The translations under genes and the position numbers were made by a program. DNA of 64,000 bases from Lasioglossum baleicum (taxonomy: Eukaryota > Arthropoda > Insecta > Hymenoptera > Halictidae): positions 12,338,001 to 12,402,000 of the forward strand of contig NC_134943.1 in NCBI RefSeq assembly GCF_051020765.1. The letters run 5' to 3'. Positions 1 through 10,967 of the stretch are shown here, piece after piece. Every line of letters starts with the position of its first letter. Within the stretch, counting starts at the first letter, position 1. The notes beneath the pieces are model-generated. The model ran no database searches, was not told where the DNA came from, and saw only the letters and a list, made by a program, of their open reading frames with translations.

Positions 1-1461
1 TCTCTTCTATGACACTCTAACACATATTATTTCATTGTTTACGACACAGTAGCTGTGTAGCACGCCGATATCGCCTACTTTGATTTTCATCTTCGAATCT
101 AATTGTACATTGTTCGCTGTTGGTATTGCTACGATGATGTACGCAATATACGTTAATTGGTCTGTTTGATTAGTGTGCACCATGCAACCCCGTTGGGCCG
201 TTCTCACAATGGGAGGGATTCCACTCGCAGAAACGCAGAATCCGTCGAATCACGGTAGACCAGGTGGAATCTTTTGTGCAACGCCAAGCGGAACGCGCTG
301 CATCATCCATTTGGATGGACGCGAACGGGAGGAACTATTTCTTGAGAAAAACTAGGAAAGACACATGCGCGGATGGTCTTTTAGTGCCACGTTTGCCATA
401 ATGGAATCGCTATGTTGCCTCTTTTCTCCACATTGTCACGCGTCTGAACGGATTTGATCTCCCCGAGGCTCTCAAATGCTTCGCAAAACAAAAACTCTAC
501 CACTCGTATACACCTACTCATTTGACAAATTAAAGATCTGACGGAAGTGAACGCGCCTCGAGCATCCTCCTTTTGTTTGCATGCAGAGTGTATAAAATCA
601 TCGAAATAAAAGATTTAGAGAGAGCGGTCTGTCTCACCGGTTAAATTGCAACTGCGTGAAAACCATTCGTAAAGCATTCTAAACAAGTACAGCAATGCGC
701 AACCAAAGTTTGCATTGTTTTCTACGCATCATCCAACAAATAATAAAGACCTTGGAAACCAGAAGATTCTTTCTCTTCCAGGAGGAGAATTGAACAAGTG
801 TCCACATACCTCTGATCGGGGGCGTATGTGTTGTCTGGACAGTGTAAGTATCTAGAGTAAAAATTGTGCTTAAATAATCGCGATAACCTAATTCAGCGCA
901 TGAAAAGTTTACGAGGTCGACGCAATTCTAGCACGTGTATATAGCAAAGAGCGGGATTTCCGCAACGCAAAAATGTACGAGCCACATCCTATCTAATCTT
1001 TACGCCGGTACTAATAGTCAATCCCAGCGTTCAGTATCTTCCTCGAGTGAAAACGCACACATACACACAAAGGAAAAAAAAGAGAGAACACCACGACCGA
1101 CGATTCCGCCGCCGCCGTGAACGTATATTTTAAAATCGCTTTAATTTTAATCGAACCAAGCGGTCACTATCAATTAAAGTGCATTAAAGCCAAGACGAGC
1201 ACGAGTATTCATCCGGAGGGAAGCAGTTCATTCCACTTTGGCTGCTCGCAGCGGCGCGCGGCGCGAGGCTAGGTATCGTAGCTTATCGAGGAAAGGATGG
1301 CAGCTCTCATAGGTTTCAGAAGCCCTCGGGGCCCGGAGGCCATCAGCCTGGAAGCTTAGAATTCGCATCGAGAGGCACATCACGTCTCCGAGGGGTTTTC
1401 TTCTTTCTCTTCCCTCTGCTCCACGCTTCCTCTTCTCCTTTTTCATTTTCTCTCTAGCTCC

Positions 1462-1465
<4 letters not shown>
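1..1465. other. No gene seen
   Basis: Mixed-composition DNA with short chance frames on both strands. From 1020 on it becomes purine/pyrimidine-biased and leads into a TC/AC microsatellite. No exon with convincing splice sites was found. Confidence 0.5.
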
Positions 1466-1494
<29 letters not shown>

Positions 1495-1502
1495 TCTCTC
1501 TC
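1466..1502 (+). repeat. Compound TC/AC/TC microsatellite
   Basis: TC repeats switch to AC repeats and back to TC within a pyrimidine-rich region running to about 1550. Confidence 0.85.
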
Positions 1503-2499
1503 TTAAACACAGATACACGCTTTCTCTCTCCCTCTTTATTTCTTTCCATCTACCTTACTACCGGTCATCGCAGCACGTTAGATCAGGCAGACAAAGTGGA
1601 CACGAAGGGCCCAGACACGCTTGTGTATGAGTCGGTTTAGAATGAATTTCGTTCGCGTCGTCGAATTGCATTCCAAAGGGCCCCACCGTTTCCTGTCCGC
1701 GTGTCCTCCAAGCAGCCTTGCCGTGTGTGCTTCTTTCTTTTTTTTTTTTTTCATTATTCGCCCACCGATCGAGACGAAGATACCGTGTGCTGATGAGAAG
1801 GCCAATCATGCTTGTCAGTTTATCATTCAATTTATCAATCATACGGCTCGTAGAGCCGGTGTGTTCAAAGTTTCAACGCTTCATCGGACAATAGTCGGAA
1901 TAATTGGGAGATCTGATTTTTGCTCCGCCTTACACGTAATAGAGAAAATCGGTCGAGTCCCAGAACTCGTTGTACAGAAATATTATTGTATATGAATATA
2001 GTAAAACTTAGGTAAAACTTAAATTTATGAGATCAAAATGATCAGCCTATTATGAATCAAGTGCTTTCTACTGTATATGTATATGTTTGATCATAGTTCA
2101 AAATAACACAGTGTTTTCTTCTATGCAATTACCTTTATTATTATTTAAATTAATTCTGCACAACTAATTCTGCACAATTCCGCAAAATTATAAAGACTTC
2201 CGTGTCTTTATCGTCGGAAACTAGCAAACGTCGTAATAAATACTTCCGGTCATGTTCTTGGAAGATTCATTAACTGATTGGTCGATTGTCTGAATCACCC
2301 ACATGTAGCATTAAGAGAAGAATCTCTTTCACTTTCAACTTTCAAAAGTTCACTCGTGAAAGGATAGGCCGGTGCATTATCTAATTGCGAGACTAATACC
2401 ACGAAAAGCTTTGGAATTCCTGCTACTACCTAACTTTGTCTTTAATTCAATTGCCAGTCGCAGTATTGGCATGGCGTTATTTTGTTTTTAGAAAATTCA

Positions 2500-2640
2500 T
2501 ACATACAAAGTGTCCCATTTTAAAATGCGATTATCTGCAGAACTAACTTTTTCCAGTTGTAGAAAAAATACGAAAAGTTACATTTTACAACTTTTTCATG
2601 TGGGCCTATATTGAAAATTCAAAGAATACGTTTTGTAGAT
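2500..2640. repeat. GTGGGCCTATAT dispersed repeat
   Basis: AAGTGTCCCATTTTAAAATG is followed by TTTTACAACTTTTTCATG and TGGGCCTATATTGAA. The latter block recurs at 43455-43515 as GTTTACAACTTGTTTTATG and TGGGCCTATATGAACAA, with related flanks. It is non-coding and probably an old MITE. Confidence 0.45.
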
Positions 2641-4090
2641 CTGTGTCAGTATATGTAATAATTATAATATTGAAGTCAGATATTATTAGAATCATCTAAT
2701 ATGTTGAAATTAATTAATTGATATTCTTAAATGTCCTAAACCTTCATAGTACCTTAGATTAGTACTTTAAATTATGTATCAGATGATTGCATAAGAAAAT
2801 AGAAAGGGCAGATTCGGAATCAGCGCATAAAACTCTATAAGTACCACCATCGCAATGTAATTGTGAGACAAATTTGGTGTTGGACAGTGTTATTAAACGA
2901 TACTTTAACTTACTTTTGGCACACACACACCAAATTTTGTATATTTAGTATAGAAAGATGAATATCTTGATAAATCTTCAGATCACTGTGATTATCGCGA
3001 TAAATTTTGTTTTCAACGTTACCATTAAATATGTAATCGACTTGTTCATTTTTATAAGGGAATAAATATCACTGTTATCGTGATTTCATTATTGAAAAAA
3101 TATGAGTATTAACTTACTTTTGTTATCCACTGTAAATGCATAAAATCCGCAGTCTGGTAAATACATAGAATCAAAGCAGGAAAAAAGAGGGAAATTGAAT
3201 TACTATTCAATTGAGTACGGTGCACTGAAGCGTCGATACAATTAAGAGTTCGAAGTGATAGCGGGTAAAGTGTATGCATGATTCATTGGTTCGTTCTATG
3301 AATACGTTTATGGACACAAAATAGCACAGGGGAGGACAAGGCTGCCTGGAGGACACACGTGCAGGAAGTGGCACGCCCTTCGGAATGCAGTTGGACATTG
3401 TGAACAACCGCAAGCTAGAGAAACAAAAGAAATGCATTCTAATACGTTCGATACGCACGTCGCCGTAGCCCTTCGTGCCTCGACTGCGACGACTTTCACG
3501 TGATATCCTCTTGGCAGAGAATTCGATTGAAAGGCCCTCGAATACGCACGTGTTCGTGTTCCGGGAAGAAAAGTCAATGAACTGGAAACTTTCAATCTTA
3601 AATCACAATCGGGTTGCCGATTAAATTCAATTGCTGTGCTGCAAGTGGACGACCGTCAAGAATTTCATGATTGATTTGCTTGGAAAAACGAATTACTCAC
3701 CGACATTTTCTAACTCTATAACCGTCGACATGAACACGTGGGTATGGATTATATGTATGGCGTATGGATATAAGAATTTGTAAAATAAGAAAAATGTACT
3801 AGATATAATACCTCGTATTTTATTATTCAATATGTAATAAAACTTCGAATACGTGTTGCTTTATTTGCGTGCTATTCTTTTTTGTTAGAATAGGATCGAT
3901 TAACATTCTCACGTTTAAAATTTTACAGACGATATTATGGCTTATTTATTGCTTCCATAAAAAAGATTCGGTTAAATTATTAGTCTTCGAATTCGATTCC
4001 ACGAGTCATGGGGGAATTGCTTATTTTAATAGATTTGCATTTGTCCCATTTTGAACTCATAAAATGGCAGTATGTATCGGTAAATGTATT

Positions 4091-4154
4091 TGTTAGACTT
4101 TGTTAAAATCTTCACGAGGGGGTCTGACTCGTTAAAATACGGCAAGGGGTTAAA
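4091..4154. repeat. GGCAAGGGGTTAA repeat tail
   Basis: TTGTTAGACTTTGTTAAAATC, then GTCTGACTCGTTAAAATAC and GGCAAGGGGTTAA match the right end of 40893-41187. It is directly followed by an A/T stretch and an 11-base poly-C (4177-4187). Confidence 0.5.
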
Positions 4155-4865
4155 TCAACTATTTATTTATCTTTCACCCCCCCCCCCAATCTAATAATTA
4201 TATTTTTTTACTGTTTAGAATACAATTGAATGGCGCAAGGCATTTCACCGTTCCCACAAAAGTTCCTTCTCTTTCATGGACGACAGGAAAATATGATTGA
4301 CGCATGTACCAGCACTGTTTACAGAATAATTTTCCGTTATTGTCAAAGGAGCAATGCGGAAGACGTATCGAGGGGTAAACCCGCTTTTGGACACCAGGAA
4401 TACGGTAACTCGATGAAGAAGCAATGTAGCGAGCATCTTCGATCGACGATCATGTTACCGGACAACCTCTAAACCCGGCAGAAATCCGCTCGGGTTTCTC
4501 TATGACTGGATTCGTACCGAGACACTCGAGTAACGAGGACGCGTTTGCAAAATGAAGACACATGATCGGACGAAAGCGTTCGACTTGCGATATAATGACA
4601 CAACGGCGCTGCGAGATGATTCTAACGGATCCATTTTTTACTGATGTCCACAGATTGGGATGCAAGACTGTGTTACAACGGAAAGTATCGAAGAACACGA
4701 AGGGCTCTATTTCTTGGAAAATATTCTGGCTAACAAGTGAATAATTTAACCAATTGGTTCTTTTGAAATTTTAACAAGAATCTATTGCTAACAACCTTAA
4801 CCAGGAAAAATGATATTTTTCACTTATGCTCCTCTATACTGTACACAAGTATTCGTTATAGTTAT

Positions 4866-5219
4866 ACTTAGGAATTTAGCCACATTTTGCTCGTGCCCGT
4901 TTTTTACTTTAAGAGAGGGATATCAACCCTTTCATTCGAACCTGCACTCTACGCTCATAAATCGCAGATGACGCAAGGTATAAAAAAGGTATGAAAAGTT
5001 TCTGAAAAAGTCGTGAAAAAGATGATTTCCTCAAAAAAAAATTTCGCGCACATTTATGAATGAAAGATGAGATACAACTTTCACTTCAACTGTTTTTTTA
5101 TATCTTTCGTCGTCTGCGATTTATGAGCGTAGAGAGCCGGTTCGAATAAAAGTACGTATAAGTTCACCCTTAAAATAAAAACCGGGCACGAACGAAATGT
5201 GGCTAAATTGTTAGGTATG
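4866..5219. mobile_element. 354-bp foldback element
   Basis: The arms of about 125 bases (4866-4990 and 5093-5219) are inverted copies: TTAGCCACATT...GCTCGTGCCC and CTACGCTCATAAATCGCAGA on the left, TCTGCGATTTATGAGCGTAG and GGGCACGAACGAAATGTGGC on the right. The centre is AT-rich. Arms differ by scattered substitutions, so this is an older insertion than the one at 35.6 kb. No coding capacity. Confidence 0.75.
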
Positions 5220-6779
5220 TCTAACGGACACTTGTGTAAAGTTTCATGAAAATCGACGTGTGTCAGTCACCGGGGTTCCGTGAGCGTAATTTGATACGAA
5301 GAACGTCCTACAAGGATAACGTATAAAATGCCAGTAAAAGTTTACTGTCTTTCTAAACTTGATACTTCCTCGACTAAAATTTTATATCATTTCTCATATC
5401 GACCGTTCATTTTGTTCGTTCGTCGACGGGGCAGTCTCAAATGTTATACCGTTATCAACGATCGAGAGCCAGCGTTCCGGTCAGTTTCAGAATTACTCAT
5501 CTACGTGGTAGCGTAGGGTAAGCTAATGGCCGTGGTAATAGAAAAAAAAAGAGAGATAAACTCGAGATGATTGCTATGCGACCTGATTTATACCTTTCCC
5601 TTCTATAACTCGCGAGATTTGCAATTGCGACCAAATAAAGTGCAATCTTTAATAACCACCTTGCGCTAATAACAACCCCATTTTCTTTTGTTTCCCTTTA
5701 TCTTCGTGCGCGGTGAATACGATGATTTTGTTTCTGCGCAATGTGATTTACAGATGCTACGATACCGACGAGTTCTGTTTCAGTTTTTCTTGTTGAAATC
5801 GAACAGCGAACTCGTTCGGGCGCCGCACAGTGAGCCGATTACAGTAAAGCTTTGATCTAAGAAAACGGAAACTGGAGGATCTACGAAAAACGTGGACAGG
5901 AAGCTCGAGCTGCGTCGGTTGCCCAGCACACCATATCAGTGTGAACCACTACTAATCCAATTACAAAACTTCTTTATTTCTCATTATTTTTTCGATAGGA
6001 CTCATTTGTGACCAACTTATTTGTGGCATTTTTCACATAATTCAATCATTCTTTCATATTATTACAAGGCGTTTTCACTCCAAATTCACCCTTTTGCAAA
6101 TCAAATTCAACCTTTCACAAATAAAGTATTTTTAAGTAGTCTTCATAAAAAAAATCAAATCAAATGTAAATTAATTATTAAGAAATTCTAAATTTTATTC
6201 ATTGTAAAGATCTACGTGAAATACTTATTTAAAAGTAATTACCAATTCGTTAACTTTGTAATGTATGAAAACCGCGTGTAGATATGTGTATTCATTGTAG
6301 CCATTTCCTGATTTATTAATTTCAAAAATGAAAGTACATATGTTATTATTGCAGCGTACCGAGTATTGATTCTTATAAATAGATAATTTAAGCGAAGTAA
6401 ATAAGTAATTAATTTTAAATATTCCTAATGTGGATGAAATTGGTTTGCAGAAGGGCGAATATGTGGAGAGTGCAAAACCTGTACATACAAATAACCTGTC
6501 CGCTCTGTATATTCTGATAGTTAATATTGAAACACTTTCCAAGCTATAAAGAACTATTTGCAAGAAGGGACTGACAGGTTACGCGCGGTTAAACAGGATA
6601 ATCCGGAAAAGTTAATTTCAGTCATCTTAATTCCCTGGTTAGATCGGAGGATCGAAATCTGGAGAGGCAGTGTCCAGGAACAGCTGAAACTCGACAGAGG
6701 GGCTGCTCGTCGCGGAAAGGAGCCCGAATGAGTGGATGCATAATGGTGAATCATATCGCTGCCGAAGAAACTAGATCAT
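5220..6779. other. Non-coding apart from one repeat copy
   Basis: AT-rich DNA with the 6078-6236 repeat. The 112-codon - strand frame at 6225-6563 is built from AT-rich codons, overlaps the repeat edge and is not supported. Confidence 0.45.
6078..6236 (+). repeat. Dispersed repeat matching 57901-58082
   Basis: CCAAATTCACCCTTTTGCAA, ATCAAATTCAACCTTT, AATAAAGTATTTTTAAGT and ATACTTATTTAAA occur in the same order in both places over about 160-180 bases. Both copies are AT-rich and non-coding. The class is unknown. Confidence 0.6.
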
Positions 6780-7839
6780 TAAGCCATGCAACCTTGGATT
6801 TCTTGCCAAGTTCAGTGCACTGTCCGACCGGCTAGGCTGAATATACCTACCCCGGCACTATTCGTTGGCTCTGTCTCTCCGTTGGCCGTTCTCTCCTCCA
6901 TCTTTCCATCTCCGTGCAGCTTTCTCTGTTGCTCCGTTTCGCGCGATCAATTCAACGCGTGCTCTCTCCTCTTCCGTTCCTCGCACGCACTTACACGCGC
7001 GTACAAAGGTAGCAGAGCGTCTAGCGCGTACCTCTATTCCTGCTCCCTGGCCGCAGCATTTTTCCCCCGTCCATCCTCCCCAGACTCCAGACCGGAGAAG
7101 AACAGCCATCTAGGCCCATCCTAGTTTTTGTCTACCCAGGAGCTGACCGAGGAGACCGAAGGAGACCGGTGTGGAGAGGGACCTGGAACTGGGCCCGTGT
7201 AGCCTGCCACCGGTCATTCAAACCATCTAAGGCCAGTCCCCCTCGGCCTTATACGATCATTTCTCTCGGCGAATAACGCGCGCCACGCGAATCCAAATGC
7301 GACCGGGGAAACATCGACCAAATAGAGTAGAGTGTGCGCGCACGGCGTTCGCCTGTACGTCAGATGAAGAAAGGTAGAGGAAGCGAGAGTTCAAGGTGAG
7401 AAAAAGAACAACAACCAGAAGAGATCAAAGCCTGAACTCCGGACTCCGGAGGAAATCCGCGGAACGAGAGACACCGAGAGGAAGGCAAAGAGAGGGATAA
7501 GCGACCGAGCGAGCGACGAGGATCAAACATGAAAACAACCACGGTTCAAAGAGAGCGAAAGAGAGAGAGGGGAAGAGAGAAAGGTTCTCTTGGCAGACGA
7601 CGATAACGACATGGTGTACGCCTCCACTTTCCATCGTAAACATTTCGCGGCTGCTTCTCCAGACGATAGGACGACGTCTGGATTTCCTAAGCGCTCCGAG
7701 GCGTTCGCGTTCGCGTTGGCCTCGTGGCCGTGGATGTGGATATGGTAGGCGCACACTTTGCTGGCCTGCCGGTGGAATTTCGTAGCCTTAATATAGTGCT
7801 CGAAGCGAAATAATGCGATGTGACTGAGCCGCGTTCACC
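6780..7839 (+). promoter_or_regulatory. GC-richer promoter or 5' leader-like block
   Basis: This block of about 1.1 kb stands out from AT-rich flanks. It contains CT-rich stretches, then long purine-rich GAGA/AGAG runs (about 7370-7590) and many CpGs. A second consensus donor, TCAAG followed by GTGAGA, occurs at 7391-7401, with the same TCAAG|GTGAG core as the donor at 7867. This could indicate alternative leader exons. A 45-codon frame at 7611-7748 begins with a good-context ATG and may be an upstream ORF. Overlapping 80-110-codon frames on both strands here are probably chance frames. Confidence 0.4.
7611..7748 (+). CDS. 45-residue small ORF, possible upstream ORF
   Basis: The frame starts GAC ATG G and encodes MVYASTFHRKHF, a basic middle section, and a tryptophan-rich end PWMWIW before TAG. 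It precedes the candidate start-codon exon at 7840 by about 90 bases in the same GC-rich block. Nothing in it matches a known family. It may regulate translation of the downstream start, or may be chance sequence in a GC-rich leader. Confidence 0.15.
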   Translation: MVYASTFHRKHFAAASPDDRTTSGFPKRSEAFAFALASWPWMWIW

Positions 7840-7867
7840 ATGATGATACTGTTCCCCGGCGTTCAAG
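7840..7867 (+). CDS. Candidate first coding exon (MMILFPGVQ then splice donor)
   Basis: CACC ATG ATG has a good initiation context and opens a 9-codon frame, MMILFPGVQ, ending CAAG followed by GTGAGG, close to the consensus 5' splice site. It sits at the downstream edge of a GC-richer, purine-rich block that looks like a long 5' leader. Further exons would lie far to the right and none was identified with confidence, so introns would have to be very long. The gene product is not recognisable from nine residues. Confidence 0.35.
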
Positions 7868-10624
7868 GTGAGGAGGACTGTCTGCCCTATGCTTCTATGA
7901 TCCTCGGCCGGAGTTTATATCAATCCCCCCCGCGCGCGCGCGCGAAGTAACATATTACTCTACGCGGCGCGGCGTGTAACGCTAAAACACGCCGGTAATT
8001 CGCAGTTTGCAATTGGACTTAAGGAAGGTCGCGACATTCTCATGCTTTGTTCGAGCTTGCGCTCGTACTTGTCGGCATTCTTGATGTTTATATTCGCCGT
8101 GTGGTGTCTGGATGAAGCGAGTTGTTGCGCGGATCGACTCGTTTCTAAGCAGAATGATAGGTAATTATTTCTTGCACGGATATATATATGTATACAATAG
8201 GAATGCTACTAGGGGATTACAGTTCATTAGTACCAGCAGTTAGTAATAGCAAGTAATTGATACGACGATACGAATCTTTTTCAAAGTTCTCAGGCTTAGC
8301 CAGAGAATAGAATTTCCATCGTTATCGCTTCACTTTCTCTAATATCTGTAATTAGAGCAAAGAAGTATGTAATGCTCCCTGCCTCATTTCTCTGCGTACA
8401 ATTAACGATTCAATGTGTTTCTCGTTCGAACGTAATAGAATAAATAAAGATGTGAAAATTATTCAACAGGAAGTCACACCTGACTCCGAAAGATACGCTT
8501 GATAGGATACCCGCGTAGATAGCTAGCGGTAAAGACGTTGTAAGGTATCTCACATCTAAATTAATTTATAGCGCAGTTCGAATATTGACGTTACCCATGG
8601 ACTCGCCTGGTCGCGAAAGTATAGGACAACACTCTTTCCACTCTCAAAGTTGCAAACAGAAACAGTTCTTCTAATCAGACGGCTTTTGCTGCGTTCTTTC
8701 CAACACCGGACGACAGATACAGAGTCTCCAGATTAAGACTTTAGAAAGGAAATATTAATCAATGAGAGATGGCAACTTTCCCCCCGATTAGAGTAAATTC
8801 CCCTCATCAGGCGACTTTGAACAGATTTAAGTCAGTATCGATAGTTCTATTTGGATCGTATCATGTTCAAGCAACAGACAGACTGCTTCTACAAAGCATA
8901 AAAGAGAACTTATGCGACAGTTTAGACATAAATAGCTCCTTCATCCGCAACGTTAGCGGCTTCGAAATTGTAACCGCTCGAGCAGCTACTCGCAGCTTCC
9001 TCGACTCTTATCGATTCGCTACGGTAGCCTCCTCGTCTCCTATCGGGAGTCGATAAGGGTTGCAGAATTTTTCGAATCGAGCTTGACAATTTATCGGTGC
9101 ACTCGCGCGGCGCGATCGTTAATGCTATCGTACGTTCGTGATTTTTCAGCGCCTTATTTAGAATATACGCGCGCCGTTAAGGACCCCGAACGAGAGAGGG
9201 AAGAAGGCTTTAATCGTTCCGAAAATTACAGCACACCACCAGCTTACGGCGCTGTACGTTACGCGCTACTCTTTCGACTCACGACTCGGGGCACACGGCT
9301 CACAGCCTCAGAGGAATACCGAGAGAATAACGAGAATCACGGTCATCGTAAGAGCAGTAACAACGCTTTCAAGCTGCCCTACAGTGGTGGACAAAAGTAT
9401 AAAACACTTGATCGGGTAACTGTACCGATTACTACATTTATTTTTAGATTATTACATAGTACAGTATTTAAAAAGTTATTGTCGTTTTTAGAGCGTCTGA
9501 ATATTAATTCGAGTAACCGTATGTATAAAATGTGCAATGCTTTCGTTGCAAATATGTAAGATCTACAAATGCATGTGTCCTATATGTATGTACTTTTGTG
9601 CAGCACTGTATGCCTAGTATCCCTACACGTAACTGTTCCTGTTGGTATCTCCATGTATTATAAAGTAACGCACCCCTCGTGCCTACGATACCAAAGTACA
9701 AGTACTCGAATACTATCCGGTACGTATTACGTACACGTACTCGCAGTACACTTGGTTTATCAGCGTAGCATTGTGTTTAACGGGACCTCACGATTCGAAA
9801 TAGCCGCGCGTTAAAGCGATTCGCAGCACCGCCGCGTGCATTGATTATCGCTAATAAATGTTTTCGTTGGTCGAACACGGTTTATGAACGAAAATAAACG
9901 GTAATACTCCTAATTAACACCTTGTTGACCAATCACGCGACACCGCGCCGACACTTCGAATTTGTGTATGTATATACATATAATTTAATCATTCACGTTG
10001 TGTTGCCGGCACTGCGCGACAATGGATAGGGTAATGTAATATATTAACCTGTTCGTAATGCGATGTTGTGGATGTATAATGCATAGGCTTTTCAAGGAAC
10101 TTGAAACACGCTTCGTATCGCTCGATGCGATGTACACCCGACGCGAGAATAAAGGTTAACGTTGTGTTTATATTAGTTGAACAAGAGGTGACAATGACTT
10201 GTTCTAAAGCCGAGATTCATTACGATTATTACGCAAAAATATGTTATATATACATATATACATACTTTTGTGAGTCTGCCTCTGAATTGAAAATTAACGC
10301 CACATATACGCTCTGGACATCTACGCGCGAACTTACCTGTACCGAAATAATATTATTCCTTTAGCATTAAAAATAACTGTGCATCTCTTAAAGATTATAT
10401 ATAATTTATGTATCAAGTCATTACACCATTCGTACAAGATCGTGGAAGTAAGGAACAGTATTGTAGATCAGGAAGTCCCAATTAAATCTCGGAAACTGTT
10501 GATGCTAACAAATGTTTCATTGTCAGACAAAAATTCAACGGTATCGGATGCATTATATGAACGTCAACTCTGTTTTTTTTCTTTGATGGAATCGTATAAA
10601 ATGAAAAACTGATGTCAAATGGAA
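7868..10624. other. Possible intron or intergenic DNA
   Basis: It follows the candidate donor at 7868. A (CG)n-type run lies at 7929-7944. A Tc1-type end is at 9382. The 158-codon frame at 9083-9559 starts upstream of, and runs into, the transposon end, so it is not a gene. No second exon was found. Confidence 0.45.
9382..9440 (+). repeat. Transposon end CAGTGGTGGACAAAAGTATA
   Basis: CAGTGGTGGACAAAAGTATA then AAACACTTGATCGGG, preceded by TA, is a typical Tc1-family terminal repeat. The following AT-rich sequence to about 9560 holds no transposase. A comparable end on the other strand is at 49012-49045 (TTGTCCACATACTTTTGAGC then AGGAGTGTA). Confidence 0.5.
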
Positions 10625-10687
10625 TTATTCTGGGTCGGAAGAAATGTTTAATTTTCGAGTTAAAATAGCTCCGAGTGCAAAGGGGTG
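10625..10687 (+). repeat. GGTCGGAAGAAATGTTTAA dispersed repeat (three copies)
   Basis: TGGGTCGGAAGAAATGTTTA, ATTTTCGAGTTAAAATAGC and TCCGAGTGCAAAGGGG recur at 18094-18156 (+) and 24222-24283 (-). The unit is about 60 bases. It may be the end of a larger repeat whose flanks have diverged. Confidence 0.55.
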
Positions 10688-10810
10688 ACTCCTTACGTTA
10701 CAAGTTATTTTACGATCACAGTGATTAGAACATTCTTGACGTTCATAAACTTTTAGAAGAAGAAACAGTTTATACTTATTGTAAGTCTATACTCCTAAGT
10801 ATCATTTGAA

Positions 10811-10967
10811 GTAACACTTCTTCCTTTGCCGAAAAACACGGACCAATCAGAGCACAGGCCGAGCGCTTTTATCGGTCCGTGTTTTTCGTTGATAACTTTT
10901 CAACGAAGCAGAAAGACAGTTGTTTCAAACGATCTTGAGCATCACCGTTTCCAAGGAAACAACATTT
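10811..10967. mobile_element. CCAAT foldback element, copy A (collapsed centre)
   Basis: The arms read CCGAAAAACACGGACCAATC (10829 on) and TCGGTCCGTGTTTTTCG (10872-10888). The centre is short (AGAGCACAGGCCGAGCGC), so only the outer palindrome remains. The right flank (ATCACCGTTTCCAAGGAAAC) matches the flank beyond the arm in copy C, confirming that it belongs to the family. Confidence 0.65.

Larger units (their letters stand above)
1510..4860. other. Non-coding, repeats only
   Basis: Poly-T at 1738-1752, the GTGGGCCTATAT repeat (2500-2640), a solo ACTGCGG end (3133-3157), the GGCAAGGGGTTAA tail (4091-4154) and poly-C (4177-4187). Overlapping frames of 60-124 codons at 1558-1995, 3207-3595 and 4230-4744 are in several phases and lack domains. 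Confidence 0.5.

Noticed and set aside
5134..5160. GGTTCGAAT resembling a tRNA B box
   Set aside because: No A box, cloverleaf or T-run terminator at the right spacing; it lies in the arm of a foldback element.
9083..9559. 158-codon + frame
   Set aside because: It reads straight into a Tc1-type terminal repeat at 9382 and has no domain.
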